This document shows, one piece after another, positions 1-7,097 of a stretch of DNA of 8,541 bases (position 1 is its first letter; every line of letters starts with the position of its first letter). The notes under the pieces are model-generated. The model saw only the letters and a list, made by a program, of their open reading frames with translations. It was not told the origin of the DNA and did not search any database. The translations under genes and the position numbers were made by a program. This DNA is from an uncultured Muribaculaceae bacterium. GTDB lineage: Bacteria > Bacteroidota > Bacteroidia > Bacteroidales > Muribaculaceae. The stretch spans positions 1-8,541 of the forward strand of contig CAJUSZ010000047.1 of the NCBI GenBank assembly GCA_910589425.1, read 5' to 3'.

Positions 1-107
1 ATCAGACGATAATGTCGGTTTTATCTCCTATAAGGTGTCAAAGATGGGAAAGTTATCAATTTTATTTCAGATAACCTAATATTTCAGGCGTTTTTTCGCG
101 TACTCTC
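1..107. other. Intergenic region downstream of comEC
   Basis: No gene is visible here. The stretch is AT-rich. It contains an inverted repeat GTTATC (52-57) / GATAAC (70-75) with a 12-base AT-rich loop. Read on the minus strand, this is followed by only three T residues, so it is at best a weak terminator for comEC. The next gene downstream, if any, begins outside the window. Confidence 0.5.
52..75 (-). terminator. Weak candidate terminator after comEC
   Basis: A 6-bp perfect stem (GTTATC/GATAAC) with a 12-base loop lies 32 bases past the comEC stop codon. On the minus strand it is followed by TTTCCC. The stem is short, AT-rich and lacks a real U-tract, so termination here is speculative. 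I see no better terminator between comEC and the window edge. Confidence 0.2.
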
Positions 108-2063
108 TCAGTGGATGCCGAGATTTTTGCGGAAGTGCCCGTTGAGCATTATGTCGTGGGTTGTCAGACTGAGACGTTCGGCGCCGGTGATTATCCTTGC
201 TTTCTCTTTTTTCCTGATGTTGGGTCCGAGGATCAATGTTTTTCCAACCGGATCTTCCACCAAAGCGTCGATCTCTCCTTTGTAGCTCCCGGCGACTACG
301 ATTATGTCCGCCTTTCTTGCCGAGTCTATCTCGGCGGGAGTCATTGATTCAAGAGGGCGTTGCAACACGGCGTATCTCAGCGGGCCGCAGGATGCGGAGC
401 CTGTTGCCCCGCGCTGGTAAATATGGGTAGCTTCTTTATCGGCATATCTGTGGTTTATTGTCAGTATGCCGTGCGATTGTGATATTATAAGTCCCTGCTC
501 AACCGGTGTGCCGATAAACAGGGATGTCAGGATTCCTCCGGCCAGACAAATTGTTCCCGGAAGAAATCTGAACCATCCCTTGCGGCGTACATGAAGCGCT
601 ATTCCGCAGAGAAGCATCCCGACGGTCCACAGAATCACAGATTCTGCCGACGGGGTGAATGCCAGTGTGGCTGACGATGCGGATTCAGCCAACAGTTCAA
701 TAGCCTCGTAGCCTTTGTCGAGAAGCCAGCGGAGCGGAGCAGCGTCCCATCCCGAGGCGAGGCATGCGAAGTAGGTCAGGGCAAGCGTGAGATATGGGGC
801 GGAAAGCGGGATGGCTATGATGTTTGCCGGTATGGCAAGCAAAGGAATGTGTCCGAAATAGTATGCGGTTATGAGCCATGATCCCAATGTGGCTGCGACG
901 GATGTTGTCAGGATCGATGCCGAGGAATATAGTGCCGGGTTCTTGCGCCTGTCCGCCGGATTGAGTCTGTCTGCGAAAAGCAGTATCGACAGCACGCAAA
1001 TGATGCTCAGCTGGAATCCGGCATCCACAATAGATAAGGGATCGGCGGCGACAATGACAAGGATAGCGGCGCAGAGGGAATTGAATCTGAAATGTGGACG
1101 TTCAAGAATTGATGCCGCGTAGAAGACGGTAGCCATAACGCAGGCACGCACAGTGGGTGGAGAAAAACCAGTGAAGAGTGTGAATGCCCACAGAAGGATC
1201 ACAATAAGTATGAATCTTATTTTGAAATGGAGGAAAATATTGAGCGGAAGGAGTATTGTGGAGACAATCGCCGCTATTATGGCGAGGTGCAGCCCGCTCA
1301 GAGCGAGTATATGGGCGAGTCCGGCTCCAGAGAACATTTTTCTTGACCGGGTGTCGATCATGCCGCGTCCGCCGGTAAGGATCGCCGTGATGAAACCTTT
1401 TGTGGCCGGCTGCATCGACGATCCGGCAATGACGCTTTCCATATTGTTTCTCATGCGGGAGGCGGCCGCTTCAGCCCCGCTTGCTTCCCCGAGTGTACGG
1501 ATCATGTTGCCTGACGAATATGCATAGCCCGCGATTCCCTTGTTTTTCAGCATTTCCGCATATTTTCCTGAATCAAGAAACGGCAAGGAATCCGGTGCTG
1601 TCAGCTTTGCCCTGAACAGGACTGATTCCCCCTGGGTGAGTTCGGCGCTGTCGGTGGCGAGTATCAACTTCAGATTGGATATTGCGGCGCGGTTCCCGTC
1701 GTTGTAGAATATGGAGTCGACGGTTATGATGGATCTTGAGCCGTTGGGTGTCGCCTCGCTGTTGATTACTGTGCCGCGCATCGATTCCGCGTCAGCCAAG
1801 ACCTCAATATCTTCCGGAGTCTGTATCCATGCGTCGGCAGCTCCGGCCGTCCAGAGTGAGAGACAGACGGAAGCCGTCAGCAGATTACGGCTGTGTGTAC
1901 CTTTGATGATCATTGCCAGCAGAAGCGCGACTGTCAGGCATGAGGTAATCGTGATCCACCATATACAGGAAATTTCCAGCAGAATGACACAAAGTACCCC
2001 CGCAATGAACGCCGCCGTCGGTAAGGCGAGTGGCACGCTGGAAAACTGGAGGGGAGACTTCAT
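108..2063 (-). CDS. comEC: ComEC/Rec2-type competence protein (DNA-uptake channel)
   Basis: Polytopic inner-membrane protein of the ComEC/Rec2 family, which in competent bacteria forms the channel carrying single-stranded DNA across the cytoplasmic membrane. The 651-aa protein starts with hydrophobic segments (about 13-76), then a soluble OB-like/DUF4131 region (about 85-200). The multi-spanning Competence domain follows (about 215-500), with hallmark AHILALSGLHLAII (250-263), the SPPTVRA segment (301-307) and DAGFQLSI (347-354). The C-terminal ~130 residues are soluble but lack the HxHxDH motif of the metallo-beta-lactamase-like domain of longer ComEC proteins, which I believe is common in Bacteroidales. 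The ATG at 2063 is chosen because an in-frame TAA lies just upstream. The gene follows aroE by 39 bases and is probably co-transcribed with it. Whether this organism is naturally competent cannot be judged from one gene. Confidence 0.95.
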   Translation of the reverse strand: MKSPLQFSSVPLALPTAAFIAGVLCVILLEISCIWWITITSCLTVALLLAMIIKGTHSRNLLTASVCLSLWTAGAADAWIQTPEDIEVLADAESMRGTVINSEATPNGSRSIITVDSIFYNDGNRAAISNLKLILATDSAELTQGESVLFRAKLTAPDSLPFLDSGKYAEMLKNKGIAGYAYSSGNMIRTLGEASGAEAAASRMRNNMESVIAGSSMQPATKGFITAILTGGRGMIDTRSRKMFSGAGLAHILALSGLHLAIIAAIVSTILLPLNIFLHFKIRFILIVILLWAFTLFTGFSPPTVRACVMATVFYAASILERPHFRFNSLCAAILVIVAADPLSIVDAGFQLSIICVLSILLFADRLNPADRRKNPALYSSASILTTSVAATLGSWLITAYYFGHIPLLAIPANIIAIPLSAPYLTLALTYFACLASGWDAAPLRWLLDKGYEAIELLAESASSATLAFTPSAESVILWTVGMLLCGIALHVRRKGWFRFLPGTICLAGGILTSLFIGTPVEQGLIISQSHGILTINHRYADKEATHIYQRGATGSASCGPLRYAVLQRPLESMTPAEIDSARKADIIVVAGSYKGEIDALVEDPVGKTLILGPNIRKKEKARIITGAERLSLTTHDIMLNGHFRKNLGIH

Positions 2064-2095
2064 CTGAATTCCGGGATTCTCACATTAGCTGTCAT
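2060..2095 (-). other. Possible 11-codon upstream ORF coupled to comEC
   Basis: An ATG at 2095 opens an 11-codon frame (MTANVRIPEFR) whose TGA overlaps the comEC ATG as ATGA. It lies wholly between the aroE stop and comEC. It could carry ribosomes from aroE into comEC by termination-reinitiation, but a frame this short easily occurs by chance and there is no supporting ribosome-binding site. Confidence 0.15.
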
Positions 2096-2102
2096 ATCGG
2101 AT

Positions 2103-2849
2103 CTAAACGGGGATGTCCCATATTTCTGCACTCCGCACAGCCTGTGAGCGGAGCATCTCAAGGCCGTTCTTGATCATTGCACCGCGGCTGGCGCTGTTGC
2201 GCAGGAACATTGTGAGCGGAGGATTATAGATTATGTCGATGCATACATGCGTGTCTGAAATAAGTGTGAATGGAAAAGGATGAGGCGTTTCGGTTTCGGG
2301 CCACATCCCGACCGGAGTGGTATTGACTATCAGCCTGCATTGTCCGGTGAGTTCTCTGTCTATCTCCTCATAGCGGATTGTACCCTTTTTGCTGTGGCGC
2401 GACACATTCACAGGTTCGATCCCTCTTTCCCTCAAAGCAAAACATACGGCTTTGGATGCGCCGCCTGTCCCGAGGACAAGGGCTTTGTCGATGATCTCCG
2501 TGTCGATCGCGTCGAGCGTCTTTCCGAATCCGTAAGCATCGGTGTTGTGGCCTTCGAGAAGCACAGAGCCTTCATTACGGAGAATCTTTATGCAATTCAC
2601 GGCTCCGATAGCCCTTGCTTCGTCCGAGAGCCGGTCAAGCATGGGAATCACCGATTCTTTGAATGGAATTGTAACGTTCAGTCCCTCGAGTTCAGGATTC
2701 TCAATGATGGTCTGACGCAGGTTGTCGACCGAGTCCATCTCGAAGGGGACGTAGGCAGCCTTGATGCCGAGTGAATCCCATCTGGATGTGAAAAAACGCG
2801 CTGAGTATGAATGTCCGAGTTTTCTGCCGGCAAGTCCGAATAGTCTCAT
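2103..2849 (-). CDS. aroE: Shikimate dehydrogenase (NADP-dependent)
   Basis: Catalyses reversible NADPH-dependent reduction of 3-dehydroshikimate to shikimate, a late step of the cytoplasmic shikimate pathway towards chorismate and aromatic amino acids. At 248 aa it is slightly short for the family but complete. The substrate domain has LGHSYS (11-16), NVTIPFKE (58-65, catalytic Lys64) and AVN (83-85). NTDAYGF (102-108) supplies the catalytic Asp104. The nucleotide-binding domain has the GTGGASKA loop (127-134), with NTTPVGM (176-182) and DIIYNP (205-210) following. The C-terminus NGLEMLRSQA (228-237) is the usual closing helix motif with the substrate-contacting Gln236. The ATG at 2849 puts the first beta strand (MRLFGLAG) in the expected place. 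A TAACTTTG box ends 4 bases upstream, so the transcript may be leaderless. comEC follows in the same direction. Confidence 0.97.
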   Translation of the reverse strand: MRLFGLAGRKLGHSYSARFFTSRWDSLGIKAAYVPFEMDSVDNLRQTIIENPELEGLNVTIPFKESVIPMLDRLSDEARAIGAVNCIKILRNEGSVLLEGHNTDAYGFGKTLDAIDTEIIDKALVLGTGGASKAVCFALRERGIEPVNVSRHSKKGTIRYEEIDRELTGQCRLIVNTTPVGMWPETETPHPFPFTLISDTHVCIDIIYNPPLTMFLRNSASRGAMIKNGLEMLRSQAVRSAEIWDIPV

Positions 2850-2853
2850 TCTG

Positions 2854-2861
2854 CAAAGTTA
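2854..2861 (-). promoter_or_regulatory. Bacteroidota -7 promoter element of aroE
   Basis: The minus strand reads TAACTTTG, an exact match to the Bacteroidota -7 consensus TAnnTTTG. No TTTG-like -33 element is present 19-21 bases upstream, where the preceding terminator stem lies. The box ends 4 bases before the aroE ATG, which puts the expected transcription start at or next to the start codon. Confidence 0.5.
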
Positions 2862-2896
2862 AGAAAATAAGCCGGATCTGTCATCAGACCCGGCTT
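2861..2896 (-). terminator. Rho-independent terminator of the secreted-protein operon
   Basis: On the minus strand a 12-bp uninterrupted stem (one G-U pair) runs from 2896-2885 to 2880-2869. It has the 4-base loop ATGA (2884-2881) and is followed by ATTTTCTT (2868-2861). The stem arms carry AAGCCGG / CCGGCTT. It begins 22 bases after the stop codon of the 509-aa gene. On the plus strand the stem is followed by TGGAAAAG with no U-tract, so it should act on leftward transcription only. Confidence 0.85.
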
Positions 2897-2918
2897 TGGA
2901 AAAGCTGTCGTGCAAATA

Positions 2919-4448
2919 TTATTTTTTCTTTTTCAGACGGAGATAGTAGCCGGTGAAATCACCTTTCTTGCCTTTGAATTCGGAGTGGCCGAGAGACACG
3001 GCGCTGTCGTCGAAATCTTTGTTTTTTGCTTCGGCTTTGGCTGCGTTTTCGGCTGCTTCCTCTTCAGCGCCGTAGACGTTGTTCCAGATTTTACCCTTGA
3101 CAGGTTTCACGGAGCCTACAGATTTATAGGAGATCTTGCCGTTCTCATCTTCCTGAGCCTCGAGGATTTCATATTCATCTTTCTCATTAAGACCCTCTTT
3201 GGTGCCGATTGCAGCATAGATGGTGCCGTTGCCGTCGCCTCCGATGATAGGCATTACGGTGCGGAACACTTCGTTCTTGGCCTGGAGTTTGGCGATTGCA
3301 GCGTCGATGGCGCGGGTTGTGGCGCGTTTCACGAGGTCGCGCATGGGTTTGTCGGAGAAGAGGCTCTGGCGCACATTTGCCGATGCCTTCTCTTTGCCTA
3401 CGAATTCAAGCTCGCACATTCCCGAGGCGATCAGATCGTCGATCGAGGCGTTCTTCTCGAACATGTCTACGGCAAACTTCTGGTTGAGATCCTCGTTCCA
3501 TTTGAGTTTGTAGAGATGGCTCACAGCCTGGACTGTGTATCCGTCGCCGGCGGCAGCGGAAGCTATGGAGCCGGCGGCAGTGGCTGCAAGAGATCCGATT
3601 CCGCCGAACATGGAGCCGGCTGCCTTGGCCATTGCAGCAGCTTCGGCCACGACTGCCTGATACGAGCGGAAGCGGAGATTGAGCGCTACGACGTATGTGT
3701 TGTTGATCATGTTGAAGGCGGTGTTCTCGATCTTGGCTCTCTTCGATACGTCCTGGGCAGCCTGGGCGAGATCCTCGGCTGTGAAGTTGTAGTTGCCGCG
3801 TTCGGTTACAAGATCCAGATTCCAGTGGCTGGCTGCGTTGGAGGCATCATAATTGTACCATTTTGCAAGAAGATTGGCTGCGGTGTTGTTGGCTGCGAAA
3901 TACTTGTGGAGAACCGCGGGCATGTATTCGTCAACCTCATCCACCTTGAGCATCGAGGATTCCTCTTTTCCGGCAGCGGCACCCATCATGCCGCCTGCGA
4001 GGCCCTTTGCCATTGCTCCGGCTTTCTGGTTTTTGGTCTTGGGATTGTACTTGTCTTTTTCCTCATCGGTTACGTTGGCTCTGAGAGCGTCGAAATCAAG
4101 AATCCTGTCTGTCAGATTGTGGTCGTTGAACTGGTTGGGGATCTCGATGGTGGGGAATAGCTCGGCGGGAGCGCTGAAGATTGAGTTGCCGTCGCTGTTT
4201 GCCGCTTTCTTTGCATCGGTTCCGGCAAAGGATTTGGCTATGCTCATCAATGCGTCGGCATTGGCGGATTCGTTGGCTTCCTTCTCATAGCGGGCATTCT
4301 GTGCTTTGGAATTCAACAGAATCGTGTAGATGGAGCTACGCATGTAGTTGTTCACGAGTGAGTCTGTGGCTGCTGTCTTTGCAAATCCGGCGGGGATGAA
4401 AAGAGAAGCCATCGCGCAAAGCGATACAATTCTGGTAGATTGTTTCAT
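2919..4448 (-). CDS. Secreted Ala/Gly-rich protein of unknown function, last gene of the operon
   Basis: I do not recognise a named family. The 509-aa protein has a signal peptide (residues 1-23, cleavage likely after GFA). The next part is largely helical and polar, with two small-residue-rich hydrophobic stretches: 143-160 (GLAGGMMGAAAG core) and 265-302, which holds repeated small residues spaced like a glycine zipper (GSMFGGIGSLAATAAGS). These could be membrane-inserting or helix-packing segments. Residues about 365-460 contain a helix, then a beta-rich part (TIYAAIGTKEGL, 409-420; DEYEIL, 424-429) whose pattern loosely recalls the C-terminal domain of FlgT-like proteins; this is inference. 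About 460-477 is a charged Ala/Glu/Lys helix, and the protein ends in four lysines. Only the ATG at 4448 gives a signal peptide, and an in-frame TGA lies just upstream. It is separated from the preceding gene by 171 bases, so it may have its own promoter. Confidence 0.85.
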   Translation of the reverse strand: MKQSTRIVSLCAMASLFIPAGFAKTAATDSLVNNYMRSSIYTILLNSKAQNARYEKEANESANADALMSIAKSFAGTDAKKAANSDGNSIFSAPAELFPTIEIPNQFNDHNLTDRILDFDALRANVTDEEKDKYNPKTKNQKAGAMAKGLAGGMMGAAAGKEESSMLKVDEVDEYMPAVLHKYFAANNTAANLLAKWYNYDASNAASHWNLDLVTERGNYNFTAEDLAQAAQDVSKRAKIENTAFNMINNTYVVALNLRFRSYQAVVAEAAAMAKAAGSMFGGIGSLAATAAGSIASAAAGDGYTVQAVSHLYKLKWNEDLNQKFAVDMFEKNASIDDLIASGMCELEFVGKEKASANVRQSLFSDKPMRDLVKRATTRAIDAAIAKLQAKNEVFRTVMPIIGGDGNGTIYAAIGTKEGLNEKDEYEILEAQEDENGKISYKSVGSVKPVKGKIWNNVYGAEEEAAENAAKAEAKNKDFDDSAVSLGHSEFKGKKGDFTGYYLRLKKKK

Positions 4449-4619
4449 TGTGTTGTTAGAATTTGATGAAAGTTCAGTTCAGGCACATGCAGTACAAGCT
4501 GTGGAAAATTGTTTGTTCGATTGATAGTGAGTTGTGAGTATCAATTCATTGACAACTGTTATGTGCTGCACATGTATGGATTTTGGGGGAGAGAGGAAGA
4601 GCGGCTGAGTGTCGGGTTC
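4449..4619. other. 171-base gap inside the operon with overlapping inverted repeats
   Basis: No gene is seen. The gap contains ATGTGC-T-GCACAT (4561-4573), TTGATA (4521-4526) / TATCAA (4539-4544), GTTGT (4531-4535) / ACAAC (4552-4556), and TCAAT (4541-4545) / ATTGA (4548-4552). None is followed by a U-tract on the minus strand, so no terminator is evident. I find no convincing TAnnTTTG promoter box. It may hold an internal promoter or an mRNA-processing site setting separate expression of the 509-aa gene. Confidence 0.4.
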
Positions 4620-5567
4620 TTACCAGCGGCGCACAGTTACGAAATGGTATCTGTTCACCACTTTCGGGCGGCTCTTGGCCCAGGCTACTGCCACTTCTTT
4701 GGCGGCGTTGATACGCTGCTTTTCGAGGGCTATGGCGTCGTTGTGTTTCTGTATGTTCTCAAATTCCCACTGCTTCTGGGTGGTCTTGCTTATCTGCGAA
4801 CTCAGGGAGTTGGCGGCCGAAGAGCATGAAGCCGAGGGGTCGATCTGGGAAAGATACTTGTGGGCTTCGCGTGCGCCTGCCTCTGTGGGATCGGCGGCCC
4901 ATGCGGCTTTAGCCTGTGCGAGAAGTTTCTCACCCATATAGTTTGTATTGTCTGAATATATCTTCATTGCAAGCGCGTTGGCTTCGGCATAGCCGCGGCA
5001 GCACGACGGTATCGATGAAGCGTAGAAGAGCGCCTGGTCGTAGTCGCGTGCGGCCATTGCCTTGCGTGCGTTGTTGATATATGTGGCATAGTTGGTGTCG
5101 AAATAGTCGATGATCTTATCTTTCCCTTTCCGGATGAAGTCCACGAGCTTGGTGTTTGTGGCGCTTATCTGGTTTAGGGCGCGGGTGTATGCCTGCTCGT
5201 CGGATCCGCCCACTCCTTTGAGATCGAAAGATTCGGAGGCGAAGACTTTCTGATTGTCGGCGTCGCCGATATAAAGGGTGAGGGTGGTCTTGACCACGAC
5301 CTTCTGGGAAGGACCGGAGATGATGTCGTTGTAGGCATCGTCAAAGCGGCCTGCGATGAAGAACTGGGCGTCGTAGGGAGCGGCCACGATTCCTGCTTTG
5401 GAAAGCGCGCGGGTGAGTTTTGCCTCAAGACGGGAGTTGACGGCTTCAGGCACTACATCCCCCTTGGTTATGTTCGCTATCGAGATCTCGAGATCGCAGT
5501 CCTGTGCCTGGGCGGAGGCCGCGAGACACAGCATGGCGGCTGTGAATAAGGATTTCAGGATTTTCAT
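4620..5567 (-). CDS. Periplasmic protein of unknown function with alpha/beta N-terminal domain and helical repeats
   Basis: A 315-aa protein with a signal peptide (1-22, cleavage after AQA). Residues about 24-155 alternate strands and helices: DLEISIANI (25-33), a helix with LEAKLTRALSKAGI (47-60), FFIAGRF (69-75), VVVKTTLTLYIGD (90-102) and KGVGGSDEQAYTRAL (117-131). This pattern resembles periplasmic alpha/beta domains of the CsgG/TolB-N kind, an inferred fold assignment. Residues about 160-295 are almost entirely helical and may form TPR-like hairpins, with a Cys-Cys pair at 189-190. From memory, this two-part architecture recurs in uncharacterised Bacteroidales proteins, but I cannot name the family. 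The C-terminus is a short basic strand ending in Trp. It lies 21 bases after the DUF6175-like gene, so co-transcription is likely. No Shine-Dalgarno sequence precedes the ATG. Confidence 0.88.
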   Translation of the reverse strand: MKILKSLFTAAMLCLAASAQAQDCDLEISIANITKGDVVPEAVNSRLEAKLTRALSKAGIVAAPYDAQFFIAGRFDDAYNDIISGPSQKVVVKTTLTLYIGDADNQKVFASESFDLKGVGGSDEQAYTRALNQISATNTKLVDFIRKGKDKIIDYFDTNYATYINNARKAMAARDYDQALFYASSIPSCCRGYAEANALAMKIYSDNTNYMGEKLLAQAKAAWAADPTEAGAREAHKYLSQIDPSASCSSAANSLSSQISKTTQKQWEFENIQKHNDAIALEKQRINAAKEVAVAWAKSRPKVVNRYHFVTVRRW

Positions 5568-5588
5568 GTCTTGGGAGATTTAGTGTGA

Positions 5589-6542
5589 TTATTTTTCACC
5601 GAAGTACAGGCGTCCCGATCCGAGACCCTTGGTGGTGTTTTCGGCTCTTATACCGTAGGTTGCCTGAAGATACTTCTGAAGCTGCGTAACAAACTGTCTT
5701 GCCTGGAACACAACACCGCGGCTGTCTTTCAGCGGAATGCGTATCTGCTCGAACTGCAGGCGGTTGCGGGTAGCGTTGCGTTGTGAGAACACATGGTTGA
5801 CGGTGTTGTCGTTGAGCCAGTTGTGGATGATGTTTGAAAGCTCCTCACCTCCGAATTCGGTGTTGAAATTCGTGCCGTCCCCATTGCCGATTATGCGGCA
5901 TGTGAGCGTAATTTCACGTCCGTTCTCCTGGATGTCGTCGAAATGCTCCTGAAGTTTGGCTGCGAAATTGCTCATGTGTTCGGTGGCAGCGTTCTTGATG
6001 CATGCCGCCAAAGGAACGGTGGTCTTCACAGTGGGAGTCTCGGCCGTAACCGCCGCGATGGATTTGCCTGAATAGGAGTCGAGTGCCTCCAGACGGTAGG
6101 ATACGGTATAGTTGAAACCGACTTTAGTTACGTCCCAGCCTATCTTGAGGATGATGTCCGGCTTGAGTTTATTGAGGGCGGCCTCGTAAGGATCCTGTGC
6201 AAGCTCAGAGCCTGATTCAGCTCCTTCGAAGAGTTCCTCTTCCGCCTCCTCGTCATCGTCAAGTTCGGATGTGGCTCCGAAGTCTTTAGGTGGAAGGCCG
6301 TTTTCCTTGAGCAGATTGTTGAGCTGGACTACAACGTTCTTGAGATCTGAATTGAGGAAAGCTTCGTCATATTTTTCTGTAACGCGCGTTTTACCGTTAC
6401 GTTCGGTGCGGGTTACATAGTCGTTTTTGTTACACCATGTTTTGTCCGGAAGCACCATTACGGTCGGCGGGGCGCCGGCTTGCATTGAAGCGGCCGAGAT
6501 CACTGTCATTGCGGCCGCAATGAGAATGTTCTTTAGTTTCAT
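5589..6542 (-). CDS. Secreted DUF6175-like protein of unknown function
   Basis: A 317-aa protein with a signal peptide (1-22, cleavage after MQA). The mature start, PTVMVLPDKTWC (26-37), together with FEQIRIPLKDSRG (264-276) and KGLGSGRLYFGEK (305-317) at the C-terminus, matches my recollection of the Bacteroidota family DUF6175, whose function is not known to me. The N-terminal part (about 26-205) looks like an alpha/beta domain: strand TVMVLP, a helix near 64-82, PDIILKIGWDV (128-138), YTVSYRLEALD (145-155), then a long helix (about 176-206). A strongly acidic, probably disordered insert sits at about 93-108. A second domain follows from about 209. The ATG is the first one giving a signal peptide. 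Gaps are 49 bases upstream and 21 downstream, consistent with one operon. Its place among other exported proteins suggests a periplasmic scaffold or adaptor role, which is inference. Confidence 0.88.
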   Translation of the reverse strand: MKLKNILIAAAMTVISAASMQAGAPPTVMVLPDKTWCNKNDYVTRTERNGKTRVTEKYDEAFLNSDLKNVVVQLNNLLKENGLPPKDFGATSELDDDEEAEEELFEGAESGSELAQDPYEAALNKLKPDIILKIGWDVTKVGFNYTVSYRLEALDSYSGKSIAAVTAETPTVKTTVPLAACIKNAATEHMSNFAAKLQEHFDDIQENGREITLTCRIIGNGDGTNFNTEFGGEELSNIIHNWLNDNTVNHVFSQRNATRNRLQFEQIRIPLKDSRGVVFQARQFVTQLQKYLQATYGIRAENTTKGLGSGRLYFGEK

Positions 6543-6591
6543 TGGTCAGTCTATGTTGTTTTATGAAGAATATTTGATTTGAATGGGTTGG

Positions 6592-7083
6592 TCAGCGGAT
6601 GATCCCGTCTCTGCGCAGCTGATCGCGGAGAGCCGACCGCTGGATGGTTACGATCACTCCGTAGTTCTCGCGGGAATTACCTTTTGATTTGATGCGGGAT
6701 TTGTCCTTGTTGGATGTTTCGGTTACGAACTTTGAATATTCGCCGCCGTCTGCGAAGAACCGGTCGAAGTATTCCTCATATCTCTCGCGTGCGTTGACTT
6801 CGGTAACGATGGCATTCTGGTTGCATCCTTTTTCGCCTTTGATTCCCTTGAAGATCACATCGTTGACGGCATTCTTCTTTGCCTGTTCGATTGCGATGTC
6901 GATGGACGGGCCTGTGCCCCATGCGCGGAGAGTCTCGGATCCGTCGCCGTTGGATCCCACGCATGTCGTGTCGAATTTGAACAATGAATAAGTGGACGAG
7001 ATATCCTGTTTGCCACGGCATCCTCCGGCTATTGCCGAGAGGGCGATGAGACATGCTGCCGCTGATTTAACTTTTATGTTCAT
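6592..7083 (-). CDS. Putative lipoprotein, paralogue of the 166-aa protein (LPP20/FlgP-like)
   Basis: A 163-aa protein whose N-terminus ends in AIAGGC, a plausible lipobox with lipidated Cys22. The residues after Cys22 (RGKQD) lack an obvious acidic surface-export signal, so a periplasm-facing anchor is the simpler guess. Residues 53-80 (RAWGTGPSIDIAIEQAKKNA onward) have the G-x-G-xS-xxx-A-xxx-A pattern typical of LPP20/FlgP/FlgT-like domains. The segment YFDRFFADGGEYSKFV (105-120) and the C-terminal helix ALRDQLRRDGIIR (151-163) align with FFEPFFKNGDCNKYV and NLKKDLKKQGMVK in the 166-aa product of the first gene, so the two are paralogues within one operon. It starts 14 bases after the beta-barrel gene ends, with no Shine-Dalgarno sequence. 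No biochemical function can be assigned. Confidence 0.87.
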   Translation of the reverse strand: MNIKVKSAAACLIALSAIAGGCRGKQDISSTYSLFKFDTTCVGSNGDGSETLRAWGTGPSIDIAIEQAKKNAVNDVIFKGIKGEKGCNQNAIVTEVNARERYEEYFDRFFADGGEYSKFVTETSNKDKSRIKSKGNSRENYGVIVTIQRSALRDQLRRDGIIR

Positions 7084-7097
7084 GAGTCAAGATTGTG

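Noticed and set aside
90..100. GCG-T6-CGC element just after comEC as a terminator
   Set aside because: The stem is only three base pairs and the A/T run lies in the loop, not after the stem.
1153..1527. Plus-strand frames of 80-125 codons inside comEC (also at 1711-2067 and 871-1122)
   Set aside because: They are shadows of comEC, which has family motifs along its whole length; their translations show no coherent features.
2280..2774. A 164-codon plus-strand frame inside aroE
   Set aside because: aroE carries all expected catalytic and cofactor motifs on the minus strand; the antisense frame has no domain-like pattern.
2910..4160. A 416-codon open frame on the plus strand, antisense to the 509-aa gene
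   Set aside because: The minus-strand gene has a signal peptide, fits the operon and is followed by a terminator. The plus-strand translation is an implausible mix rich in Phe, Val, Gly, Cys and His, as expected from reading Ala/Glu/Lys-rich codons backwards.
4561..4573. ATGTGC-T-GCACAT palindrome as a transcription terminator
   Set aside because: There is essentially no loop and no U-tract on either strand, so it does not look like an intrinsic terminator. It is better treated as a possible binding site or chance.
6592..7083. Assigning the lipoprotein as a flagellar FlgP homologue and the operon as flagellar
   Set aside because: Only a general LPP20-like pattern is visible. There are no hook, rod or motor genes, and flagella are not expected in this group, so only a fold-level comparison is justified.
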